DNA of 12,528 nt. Origin: Rhodospirillales bacterium (GTDB lineage Bacteria; Pseudomonadota; Alphaproteobacteria; Rhodospirillales; Casp-alpha2). The stretch spans positions 1 through 12,528 of the forward strand of contig JACPJY010000364.1 of assembly GCA_016187325.1 (NCBI GenBank), given 5' to 3'. Made by a program: the position numbers and the translations under genes. The notes under the pieces are model-generated. The model was not told where the DNA came from and did not search any database. It was given only the letters and a program-made list of their open reading frames with translations. Below, in pieces: positions 6,190-12,528 of the stretch (its first letter is position 1; every line of letters starts with the position of its first letter).

Positions 6190-8048
6190 AACTGGCCGAC
6201 TACGTCGTCAATTTCCTGGCCGACAAGGGTATCGACAAAATCTTCGTCCTTTACGGCGCCGCCAACGGGCATCTGATCGACGCCTTCACGCGCACCAACA
6301 AGACCGAATATGTCGCCACCATGCACGAGCAGGCGGCCGGCTTTGCCGCCGAGGGCTGGTCTAAGATCAAGGACCTGCCGGGCGCCGCCATCGTCACCAG
6401 CGGGCCGGGCGCGCTGAATCTGGTCACACCGATCGCTAACTTCTTCTACGATTCGGTGCCCGGCATCTTCATCACCGGCCAGATCAACTCGCAGTTCCTG
6501 CGCCCCGACCCCGAGGTGCGGCAGGTCGGCTTCCAGGAATGCGACGTGGTCAGCGTCGTCAAGCCGATCACCAAGTACGCGGTCATGATCACCCGCCCCC
6601 AGGACATCCGCTTCGAACTGGAAAAGGCGTGGTTCATCTGCCGGGACAAGCGGCCTGGACCGTGCGTGATCGACATCCCGATCGACATCCAGAAGGCCGA
6701 CGTCGACCCCGATAATCTGTTCAGCTTCGATGCTGCGGCGGCTTCCGATCGCTGGGACCTGGAGGCCGTCGACGCCCACATCGACCGATACATCGCCGAT
6801 TTCCACAACAGCCAACGGCCGGTATTGATGATCGGCGGCGGCGTGCGCACCGCCGGCGCCGTGGACGAGGTGCGCGAGATCGCTAGGTTCGCCCGCATCC
6901 CCTGCTTCCCGACCTGGAACGCTCTCGACGTGGTGACCTCGGATTTCGAATTCTACGGCGGCCGGATCGGCACCTACGGCGGCGCCGGGCGCAACTTCGG
7001 CATCCAGAATTCGGATCTGCTACTGGCCATCGGCAGTCGGATTTCCGGGCGCATCACCGGCGGCAATGTGAGCACCTTCGCCCGCGGCGCCAAAAAGTAC
7101 GTGGTCGATGTCGACAAGGCGCTGTTACAGCCGAAGCTGCAGCAGGTGCCGTTCGACGAGAATATTCTTTGCGACGCCGGGGTGTTCGCCCGCCGGCTGC
7201 TGGAAAAGCTGAAACAGGCCAACACGGCCAAGTCCCTGCCCCGCCATCAGGAATGGAACAAGCGCTGCGTAGAGTGGCGCACCAAGTACGACCCGGTACG
7301 GTCGGAATACTTCAAGCCCAACGCCTACCGGGTCAACGGCCAAGTGTTCACCCATCCGTATGCTTTCATGCGCCGGCTGTCGGAGAAGATGACCGCCGCC
7401 GACGTGCTGGTGTGCGATCTCGGCGGCACCTCGGTGGTCGTCGGCCACGCCTTCGACACCAAGCTTGGCCAGCGCTACGTCACCAACAATGGCAACGCGC
7501 CGATGGGCTTTGCCATGGCCGGTGCCATCGGCGCATGGCTGGCGGCGCCGGACCGACAAGTGGCGGTGATCATCGGCGACGGTGGCTTCAACCTCAACAT
7601 CCAGGAACTGCAGACGCTGGTGAACTACGGCGTCAAGATCAAGGTGTTCATCCTCAACAACCACATCTACGGCATCACCAAGGCGTTCCAGGAAACCAAT
7701 TTCCAGGGCCGCTGCGAGGCCTGCGGCCCGGTCGGCTACAACCCGCCGGATTTCGTCAGGATCGTCAAGGCCTACGGAATCGAGGCGTTCGAGATCAAGA
7801 CCAACGCCGACATCGATGCCGTCGTCGATCAGGTGCTGGCCTTCGACGGGCCCGCGGTGTGCGACGTCAACTGCCACGACTATCACACCTACGAGCCGCG
7901 CATCTTCGGCTGGTCGACGCCAGTCGAGGATATGTACCCGTATCTGCCGCGCGACGAGTTCCAGGCCAATCTCTGTATCGAACCTTATGGCGACTGGCAG
8001 AACCCGGAAATGCCGGATATCACCCAGCCGAACACGGCGTTCGAGTGA
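6186..8048 (+). CDS. Thiamine-diphosphate-dependent enzyme, acetolactate-synthase-like
   Basis: This is a 620-residue ThDP enzyme with the three-domain layout of acetolactate synthase and pyruvate decarboxylase relatives. The PYR domain holds the catalytic Glu48 in MHEQAAGF. The central domain includes RPVLMIGGG and IGSRISGR. The PP domain carries the ThDP/Mg signature GDG (464-466) ending in NN (491-492). Such enzymes decarboxylate a 2-oxoacid, usually pyruvate, and may ligate the two-carbon unit to another carbonyl. In some surface-sugar pathways a relative (YerE in yersiniose synthesis) adds that unit to a keto-sugar. No acetolactate synthase small subunit is nearby, and the neighbours are sugar genes, so a branched-chain amino acid role is unlikely. 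It has an extended C-terminus (about 60 residues past VCDVNCHD) and a CEAC pair near 515. The radical SAM gene follows after 24 bp. The family is certain; the substrate is inferred to be sugar-related. Confidence 0.92.
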   Translation: MKLADYVVNFLADKGIDKIFVLYGAANGHLIDAFTRTNKTEYVATMHEQAAGFAAEGWSKIKDLPGAAIVTSGPGALNLVTPIANFFYDSVPGIFITGQINSQFLRPDPEVRQVGFQECDVVSVVKPITKYAVMITRPQDIRFELEKAWFICRDKRPGPCVIDIPIDIQKADVDPDNLFSFDAAAASDRWDLEAVDAHIDRYIADFHNSQRPVLMIGGGVRTAGAVDEVREIARFARIPCFPTWNALDVVTSDFEFYGGRIGTYGGAGRNFGIQNSDLLLAIGSRISGRITGGNVSTFARGAKKYVVDVDKALLQPKLQQVPFDENILCDAGVFARRLLEKLKQANTAKSLPRHQEWNKRCVEWRTKYDPVRSEYFKPNAYRVNGQVFTHPYAFMRRLSEKMTAADVLVCDLGGTSVVVGHAFDTKLGQRYVTNNGNAPMGFAMAGAIGAWLAAPDRQVAVIIGDGGFNLNIQELQTLVNYGVKIKVFILNNHIYGITKAFQETNFQGRCEACGPVGYNPPDFVRIVKAYGIEAFEIKTNADIDAVVDQVLAFDGPAVCDVNCHDYHTYEPRIFGWSTPVEDMYPYLPRDEFQANLCIEPYGDWQNPEMPDITQPNTAFE

Positions 8049-8072
8049 AAACCCGGTAGGCGAAAAGTTCCG

Positions 8073-9569
8073 ATGGCAACCGCAACGCCAGATCTTCTTC
8101 TGATCAATCCGGGCGGCCGGGCGCGAATCTACCAGGACCTAGGCACCGACCTGACGGCGGTCGAGCCGCCGTTGTGGTGCCGGTTGATCGGCGGCTACGT
8201 GCGCGATCGCGGGTATTCCATCGAGATTCTCGATTCCGAGGCTCTCGACTTGCCGCCGGCGGCGGTTGCCGAGCGCGTGAAAGCGACAAAACCGCGCCTC
8301 GTCGCCATGGTCGTGTTTGGCCACCAGCCGTCCGCCTCGACCCAGCAGATGATGGCCGCCGGCGACGCCTGCCGGGCGATCAAGCAGGCGGCTCCCGAGA
8401 TTCCCGTCGTCATCGTCGGCGGCCACGTCTCGGCGCTACCTGAGCGCACGCTCGCCGAAGAGGTCGTCGACTTCGCCTGCAAGGGGGAAGGCCCGGTGAC
8501 AATGGTGCAGCTTTTGGAGGCCCTGAAGTCCGGCGACGTGACCGATCTCGCCAAGGTGCAGGGCTTGGTATGGCGGCGCGGCGGCAACACCATCGTCAAT
8601 GCGCCGGCGCCGCTGATCCAGGACCTAGATCGCGATCTCCACGGCGACGTCTGGGATTTGCTGCCGATGGACCGCTACCGCGCCCACAATTGGCAATGCT
8701 TCGGAGCGCTCGAGACCCGGGTGCCCTACGCTTCCATCTACACGTCGCTCGGTTGCCCTTACAAATGCGCATTCTGCTGCATCAACGCGCCGTTTGACGT
8801 CAACCGCTACCGGATGCGCAGCCCCGAAGCGGTGGTCGCCGAGATCGACCGCCTGCACAACGAATATGGCGTCAAGACGATCAAGATCATCGACGAAATG
8901 TTCGTGCTCAACGAGCGCCACGTCATCGGCATCTGCGATCTGCTGATCGAGCGCGGTTACGGCCTCAATATCTGGGCCTACGCCCGCGTCGACACGGTGA
9001 AGCCGATCATGCTGGATAAGCTGAAACGCGCCGGCATCCGCTGGCTGGCGCTCGGCATCGAATCCGGCTCCGAGCACGTGCGCGACGGCGCCGAAAAGGC
9101 GCTCAAAGAGGACGACATCGTCGGCATCGTGCGTGCAATCCAGGAGGCCGGCATCCACGTTGCCGGCAACTTCATCTTCGGGCTTCCCGACGATACCCGC
9201 GAAACCATGCAGCAAACGCTCGACTTGGCACGCGAGCTCAATTGCGAATACGCCAATTTCTATTCGGCGATGGCCTACCCCGGCTCTGCCCTATACACGA
9301 TGGCGGTGGCCAAGGGTCTGCCGTTGCCCGAGCAGTGGTCGGGATATTCCCAGCACAGCTACGATTGCCGGCCGCTGCCCACCGACCACCTGACGGCGGC
9401 CGGGGTGCTGAAATTCCGCGACGACGCCTTCCACGTCTATTTTTCGAGTCCTCGCTACCTCGCCATGGTCGACCGCACCTTCGGCGCCGATACCCGCGCC
9501 CACATCGAGGACATGGCGAGCCGCCGCCTGAAACGGAGGCTTCTGGAAGAACTGGACGCGGCGGAATGA
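8073..9569 (+). CDS. Cobalamin-binding radical SAM enzyme (class B methyltransferase type)
   Basis: This 498-residue protein has an N-terminal B12-binding Rossmann-like domain (about residues 5-155, with LLINPGG, VIVGGHVSALPE and CKGEGP) followed by a radical SAM barrel. The [4Fe-4S] cluster cysteines are C228, C232 and C235 in GCPYKCAFC. Later barrel blocks LGIESGSE and FIFGLPDDT are typical of the family. Class B members, including BchE and HpnP-like enzymes, methylate unreactive carbons or carry out ring chemistry using methylcobalamin or SAM. The B12 domain lacks an obvious DxHxxG motif, as is usual for this class. The enzyme needs a reductant and low oxygen exposure. The ATG at 8073 is preceded by a GTAGG-like site, and the GHMP kinase gene follows after 35 bp. 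Its position between a ThDP enzyme and a sugar kinase suggests C-methylation or rearrangement of a sugar or of its lipid carrier. The substrate is inferred. Confidence 0.93.
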   Translation: MATATPDLLLINPGGRARIYQDLGTDLTAVEPPLWCRLIGGYVRDRGYSIEILDSEALDLPPAAVAERVKATKPRLVAMVVFGHQPSASTQQMMAAGDACRAIKQAAPEIPVVIVGGHVSALPERTLAEEVVDFACKGEGPVTMVQLLEALKSGDVTDLAKVQGLVWRRGGNTIVNAPAPLIQDLDRDLHGDVWDLLPMDRYRAHNWQCFGALETRVPYASIYTSLGCPYKCAFCCINAPFDVNRYRMRSPEAVVAEIDRLHNEYGVKTIKIIDEMFVLNERHVIGICDLLIERGYGLNIWAYARVDTVKPIMLDKLKRAGIRWLALGIESGSEHVRDGAEKALKEDDIVGIVRAIQEAGIHVAGNFIFGLPDDTRETMQQTLDLARELNCEYANFYSAMAYPGSALYTMAVAKGLPLPEQWSGYSQHSYDCRPLPTDHLTAAGVLKFRDDAFHVYFSSPRYLAMVDRTFGADTRAHIEDMASRRLKRRLLEELDAAE

Positions 9570-9604
9570 CCAACGGCCGTCCCCGAGCCGCCGCGGCGTA
9601 GGCC

Positions 9605-10609
9605 ATGATCATCAGCCGCACCCCCTTCCGCGTGTCGCTGTTCGGTGGCGGCACCGATTATCCGAAATGGTATCTGCAGCACGGCGGCGCGGCACTCGGC
9701 TTCGCCATCAACAAATACTGCTACATCTCGATCCGGCCGTTGCCGCCGTTCTTCGAGTACCGCCATCGGATCGTCTATTCAAAAGTCGAGAACGTAAACG
9801 AAATCGGCGAGATACAACATCCCGCGGTGCGCGGCGTTCTGATGGACAAGGGCATCAACATCGGTGTCGAAATCCACCACGACGGCGACCTGCCGGCACG
9901 CTCGGGGCTGGGGTCGAGTTCGTCGTTCACGGTCGGCCTGTTGAACGCGCTGGCGGCTCTGAAGGGGCAGATGATCGACAAGAAGCCGCTGGCCCGGGAA
10001 GCTATCCGCATCGAACAGCAGGTGATCAAGGAGCACGTCGGCTCCCAGGACCAGGTGTGGGCGGCGTACGGCGGCCTCAATCGCATCGATTTTCTGAAGA
10101 ACGGCGAGTTCGACGTGCAACCGGCAATCATCGCACCCGACCGACGCGAGCGGCTTCTCGGCAGCCTGCAACTTTACTTCACCGGGTTTTCCCGGTTCGC
10201 CTCGGATATCGCCAAGAAGCAGATCGACAACATCGACAAACGCCAGAAGCACCTGACGACCATGAAGGCCGCGGTCGACGAGGCGTTGGCCGTGCTGCAG
10301 TCGAAGAACCGCCCGCTGAGAGAGATCGGCGAGCTGTTGCACGAATCCTGGCGGCTGAAGCGCGAGCTGGCCGACAACGTGACGACGCCCGAGATCGATG
10401 ACATCTACGACGCCGCACGTGACGCCGGCGCCGTCGGCGGCAAGCTTCTCGGCGCCGGAGGCGGCGGATTCATGGTGCTGTTCGTGGAGCCGGACGAGCA
10501 GCCGGCGGTCAACGAGCGGCTGAAGAAGCTGGTGCGCGTTGGCTTCGGCGTCGACGAGGTCGGATCCAAGATCGTGGTCTACGAGCCGGCGGGCCTGGAA
10601 AACCGCTGA
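9605..10609 (+). CDS. GHMP-family sugar kinase, heptose-7-phosphate-kinase-like
   Basis: This 334-residue cytoplasmic kinase has all three GHMP blocks. They are an N-terminal RTPFRVSLFGGGTDYP (residues 5-20), the ATP-binding loop ARSGLGSSSSF (98-108), and the C-terminal GGKLLGAGGGGFMV. Overall it resembles D-glycero-alpha-D-manno-heptose 7-phosphate kinase (HddA) and related fucokinase-like enzymes that phosphorylate C1 of a sugar before nucleotide activation. None of the other heptose-activation genes (GmhA, GmhB or an HddC-like nucleotidyltransferase) are in this window, so the true substrate may be another sugar, possibly the product of the two preceding enzymes. The ATG at 9605 is set by the conserved N-terminus (MIISRTPFR); only a weak AGG lies close upstream. 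It is the last gene before a hairpin at 10619-10636. The family call is strong and the heptose assignment moderate. Confidence 0.9.
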   Translation: MIISRTPFRVSLFGGGTDYPKWYLQHGGAALGFAINKYCYISIRPLPPFFEYRHRIVYSKVENVNEIGEIQHPAVRGVLMDKGINIGVEIHHDGDLPARSGLGSSSSFTVGLLNALAALKGQMIDKKPLAREAIRIEQQVIKEHVGSQDQVWAAYGGLNRIDFLKNGEFDVQPAIIAPDRRERLLGSLQLYFTGFSRFASDIAKKQIDNIDKRQKHLTTMKAAVDEALAVLQSKNRPLREIGELLHESWRLKRELADNVTTPEIDDIYDAARDAGAVGGKLLGAGGGGFMVLFVEPDEQPAVNERLKKLVRVGFGVDEVGSKIVVYEPAGLENR

Positions 10610-10618
10610 TTCCGGCGT

Positions 10619-10636
10619 GCGACGGCGTACCGTCGC
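10619..10636. repeat. 7-bp perfect hairpin between the kinase and the GT2 gene
   Basis: GCGACGG (10619-10625) and CCGTCGC (10630-10636) form a perfect inverted repeat around CGTA, beginning 10 bases after the kinase stop. A TTGACA box abuts its right arm. There is no immediate T-run, so it is either a weak terminator of the upstream operon or a protein-binding dyad next to the downstream promoter. Confidence 0.5.
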
Positions 10637-10664
10637 TTGACAGGGTTTTGGCAACGGAGTTACT
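10637..10664 (+). promoter_or_regulatory. Putative sigma-70-type promoter for the GT2 gene
   Basis: A perfect TTGACA at 10637-10642, with the preceding C that alphaproteobacterial -35 boxes often show, is followed by 16 bases and a poor -10 candidate, GTTACT (10659-10664). The start codon is 55 bases downstream of that. The -35 is convincing and the -10 is not. The 109-bp gap, wider than the gaps within the preceding block, also points to separate transcription of the GT2 gene. A second, 6-bp hairpin (CACGGG 10677-10682 with CCCGTG 10691-10696) would lie in its leader. Confidence 0.42.
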
Positions 10665-10718
10665 CCCCTTGCGGCACACGGGGCGGCAATCCCGTGCCGG
10701 CGTTGAAGGGGGACCTCG

Positions 10719-11690
10719 ATGGCGGAACGGAAAAAGGCATCGGCGGCGGTAAAACGGCCCGCTCCCGGCGACGGCTTGGTATCCGTGGTGCTGTCGTTCC
10801 GCAACGAGGCGGAAGTGCTGCCGGAGTTGATCCGCCGGCTCGACGCCGTGTTGAGCAAAGATCTGGACGACTACGAACTGGTCTTCGTCAACGACGATTC
10901 CACCGACGGTTCGCTCGAAGTTCTGACCGCGGCCCGAGCCGACAACCGGCGGATAAAGATTGTCAACATGTCCCGCCGTTTCGGCCAGCCCGAATGCCTG
11001 ATGGCAGGCATTGCCCACGCCAAGGGTGACGCCGTCATCTATATGGATGCCGACCTCCAGGACCCGCCCGAGGTGATTCCGGATATGCTGGCCAAGTGGC
11101 GCGACGGTGCCGAGGTGGTCTACACGGTGCGCACCCGCCGCGACGGCGAAAACCTGCTGAAGATGTGGCTGACCCGCTTGGCCTATCGGGCGATCAACGT
11201 TTCTTCGGAAATCGACATGCCGGTGAATGCCGGTGACTTCCGCCTACTCAGCCGGGTCGTCCGCGATCGTCTGCTCGATCTTGCCGAGCACGATCCTTAT
11301 GCCCGGGGCTTGGTGCCGTGGATTGGCTACCGGCAGGAACCGGTGCACTATGAGCGCGCCGCCCGGGTTGCCGGAAAAGCCCACTTTTCGCTGTTCAACA
11401 GCCTGACGCCCTACAAAACCTTCATTTCGGGCTTCACGTCGTTTTCCATGGCGCCGATCTTCCTGATCTTCCTGATCGGTGGTGGCGTCGCGTTGATTTC
11501 GCTGGTCGGTCTGGCGTTGGCCCTGGTCGTCGCGGCGGTGTCCGCCGCCTGGATCCTGTTCCTGCTGTTCCTGTGGGGATCGTTGTTGTGCGCGCTCGGC
11601 TGCATCGGCATCTACGTCGGGCGCACCTACAAGGACGTACGCGGGCGTCCCCGCTACATCGTCAAGGACAAGATCGGCTTCGACGACTAA
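10719..11690 (+). CDS. Glycosyltransferase family 2, GtrB/Dpm1-like polyprenyl-phosphate glycosyltransferase
   Basis: This is a 323-residue GT-A glycosyltransferase with a membrane anchor. The nucleotide-sugar fold begins VSVVLSFRNEAEVL (21-34) and FVNDDSTDGS (56-65). The metal-binding DxD is D110-A-D112 in DADLQDPPE. MPVNAGDFRLLSR is the typical block of the GtrB/ArnC/Dpm1 subgroup. Two hydrophobic segments lie at about 240-300, followed by a short basic tail (RTYKDVRGRPRYIV). These enzymes transfer a sugar from a nucleotide donor to undecaprenyl phosphate on the inner face of the cytoplasmic membrane; the lipid-linked sugar is then used outside by a GT-C enzyme. The GT-C-like protein at 4532-6049 is a natural candidate partner. 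The ATG at 10719 has AAGGGGGA 6 bases upstream. The gene ends 6 bp from the end of the convergent small gene. No flippase gene of the GtrA type is visible. Confidence 0.92.
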   Translation: MAERKKASAAVKRPAPGDGLVSVVLSFRNEAEVLPELIRRLDAVLSKDLDDYELVFVNDDSTDGSLEVLTAARADNRRIKIVNMSRRFGQPECLMAGIAHAKGDAVIYMDADLQDPPEVIPDMLAKWRDGAEVVYTVRTRRDGENLLKMWLTRLAYRAINVSSEIDMPVNAGDFRLLSRVVRDRLLDLAEHDPYARGLVPWIGYRQEPVHYERAARVAGKAHFSLFNSLTPYKTFISGFTSFSMAPIFLIFLIGGGVALISLVGLALALVVAAVSAAWILFLLFLWGSLLCALGCIGIYVGRTYKDVRGRPRYIVKDKIGFDD

Positions 11691-11696
11691 GCGCGT

Positions 11697-11966
11697 TCAG
11701 TTCGAATACATGTCGCGGTCGCGGTGGTAGGCGGCGGCGAAGTCATCGAGCATCCGCGCGGCCTTGGCGTCGAAGTCGGCGCGCTGCGCCAAGGCCCGGG
11801 TGACGAAAGTGGCGAACGTCACCGCCTCGCCCTTGCCGCGCAGATGAAATGCCCCGGCGAAGTCGTCGAGGTCCTCGTGGATCTGCTTGCGGGCCATGAC
11901 GTTGAGTTGCGTCTTCACGTAGCGGTGCTTGTTGCGCCATTTCTTCTGGGCGGCGTTGGTAGCCAT
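11697..11966 (-). CDS. Small protein with ribbon-helix-helix-like pattern, possible autoregulator
   Basis: This is an 89-residue basic protein. A short strand-like segment, RYVKTQLNVMA (about 15-25), is followed by two predicted helices separated by a glycine turn (KQIHEDLDDFAGAFHL, RGKGEAVTFATFVTRALAQR). This strand-helix-turn-helix order is that of ribbon-helix-helix DNA-binding proteins such as the Arc/CopG type, which bind palindromic operators as dimers. The rest is a charged helical tail. I do not recognise a named family. The ATG at 11966 has an excellent AAGGAGA 6 bases upstream. A promoter with two identical 12-bp palindromes lies just in front (11994-12037), which fits autoregulation. 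No toxin gene is adjacent: the downstream neighbour is the convergent GT2 gene and the upstream one is hflX. The coding call is solid; the DNA-binding role is inferred from pattern and operator. Confidence 0.8.
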   Translation of the reverse strand: MATNAAQKKWRNKHRYVKTQLNVMARKQIHEDLDDFAGAFHLRGKGEAVTFATFVTRALAQRADFDAKAARMLDDFAAAYHRDRDMYSN

Positions 11967-11993
11967 CGGAAATCTCCTTCCGGCCGCGGTAAG

Positions 11994-12022
11994 TCTACTA
12001 GTAGAGCTAATCTACTAGTAGA
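11994..12022. promoter_or_regulatory. Twin 12-bp palindromic operator
   Basis: The perfect palindrome TCTACTAGTAGA occurs twice, at 11994-12005 and 12011-12022, separated by GCTAA, with centres 17 bp apart. The block is AT-rich in a GC-rich region. The right copy overlaps the -10 box of the promoter at 12009-12037 and the left copy covers the expected transcription start, so a bound protein would block initiation. The likely ligand is the RHH-like protein encoded 28 bp downstream. Confidence 0.75.
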
Positions 12023-12037
12023 ACGGTCTTTGGTCAA
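12009..12037 (-). promoter_or_regulatory. Sigma-70-type promoter of the RHH-like gene
   Basis: Read on the minus strand, TTGACC (12037-12032, 5 of 6 to consensus) is followed by exactly 17 bases and TAGATT (12014-12009, 4 of 6). The predicted start near 12002 gives a leader of about 36 bases before the ATG at 11966. The -10 box overlaps one operator palindrome. Confidence 0.6.
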
Positions 12038-12077
12038 TCGCGGATTTTGCGCATCCGCCGCCTAGGAACCATGGGGA

Positions 12078-12528
12078 CTACTGCAGGCGATGGCGGAAGC
12101 GCTCCCAATGGGCCGGATCGAGCCGCACTTTCAAGTGGATGGCGTCTGCCGCGTCCTCGCGCTCGACCACCTCGCCGTGGTCGTAGAGCCATGCTACCGC
12201 GGCACCGTCCGAGTGTTTCAGCGACACCTCGATCAGGCGGTCGCCGCGCGTCAGCCGCTCGTCGATCGTCGCCATCAGACGCTCACAACCCTCGCCGGTC
12301 ACCGCCGACAGCGGCACCACCGGGGTATTGCTGCGCGCCGCTCGATTGACGACGACCTGCTTCTCGGCGGCCGGCAGCAGGTCGATCTTGTTCAGCGCCT
12401 CGATCAACGATTCCTCGATCGCGCCGCCGAGGCCGATGTCGCGCAGCACCGACAACACGTCGCTCTTCTGTGCCGCCTGATCCGGATGCGCCGCGTCGCG
12501 GACGTGGACGATCAGGTCGGCCTCGACC
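12078..12528 (-). CDS. hflX: GTPase HflX, C-terminal part (5' end outside window)
   Basis: The last 149 residues of HflX are visible, with the reading frame open to the right edge. The fragment begins in the G domain with VEADLIVHVRDAAHPD, which follows the switch region. It then has the G4 guanine-specificity motif NKID (fragment residues 46-49) and the G5-like SAVTGEG, and ends with the C-terminal domain typical of alphaproteobacterial HflX (DGAAVAWLYDHGEVVERED, then a beta-rich tail). HflX binds the large ribosomal subunit and splits stalled ribosomes under heat or other stress. G1 to G3 and the N-terminal domain are outside the window. It is a housekeeping gene marking the right border of the glycan locus. 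The RHH-like gene follows on the same strand after 111 bp but has its own promoter. Confidence 0.93.
   Translation of the reverse strand, partial: VEADLIVHVRDAAHPDQAAQKSDVLSVLRDIGLGGAIEESLIEALNKIDLLPAAEKQVVVNRAARSNTPVVPLSAVTGEGCERLMATIDERLTRGDRLIEVSLKHSDGAAVAWLYDHGEVVEREDAADAIHLKVRLDPAHWERFRHRLQ

Noticed and set aside
6186..8048. Acetolactate synthase of branched-chain amino acid synthesis (ilvB/ilvI)
   Set aside because: There is no small subunit or ilvC next to it, the C-terminus is extended, and all plus-strand neighbours are glycan genes.
11697..12022. Toxin-antitoxin module
   Set aside because: The small RHH-like protein and its operator resemble an antitoxin set-up, but there is no toxin gene on either side: the neighbours are a GT2 gene and hflX.

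Overview
The window is high-GC, densely coding DNA from a Gram-negative bacterium. Codon use is strongly G/C-ending, several genes use GTG or TTG starts, and the gene families (a DUF6165-like protein, a heptosyltransferase-like GT9, hflX next to a surface-sugar locus) suggest an alphaproteobacterium, plausibly in or near Rhodospirillales. The taxonomic placement is inferred from style and content, not from a marker gene. No tRNA, rRNA, CRISPR array, IS element or integrase was seen.

Layout. Left end (1-1674, minus strand): two tandem paralogous NADP-type beta-hydroxyacid dehydrogenases (3-hydroxyisobutyrate dehydrogenase family). The downstream copy runs off the window. Centre (1881-11690, plus strand): eight co-directional genes forming a surface-glycan locus. 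The first block is an FkbM-type methyltransferase, a small DUF6165-like protein, a GT9 glycosyltransferase and a polytopic GT-C-like membrane protein (1881-6049). After a 136 bp gap comes a second block: a thiamine-diphosphate enzyme of the acetolactate-synthase type, a cobalamin-binding radical SAM enzyme and a GHMP sugar kinase (6186-10609). After a 109 bp gap with a hairpin and a TTGACA box comes a GtrB/Dpm1-like GT2 polyprenyl-phosphate glycosyltransferase (10719-11690). Right end (minus strand): an 89-residue protein with a ribbon-helix-helix-like pattern, whose promoter carries two identical 12-bp palindromes, and the C-terminal part of the GTPase HflX, which runs off the right edge.

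How the genes may work together. The methyltransferase, GT9, GT-C and GT2 proteins are the usual parts for assembling and decorating LPS, O-antigen or another envelope glycan. The ThDP enzyme, B12-radical SAM enzyme and GHMP kinase look like a cassette that makes or alters an unusual sugar: carbon-carbon ligation or decarboxylation, radical C-methylation or rearrangement, and phosphorylation. The GT2 enzyme could then load the product on a lipid carrier and the GT-C protein could transfer it on the far side of the membrane. This scheme is inference. The most concrete new regulatory signal is the twin-palindrome operator at 11994-12022, which overlaps a well-formed sigma-70-like promoter in front of the small RHH-like gene.
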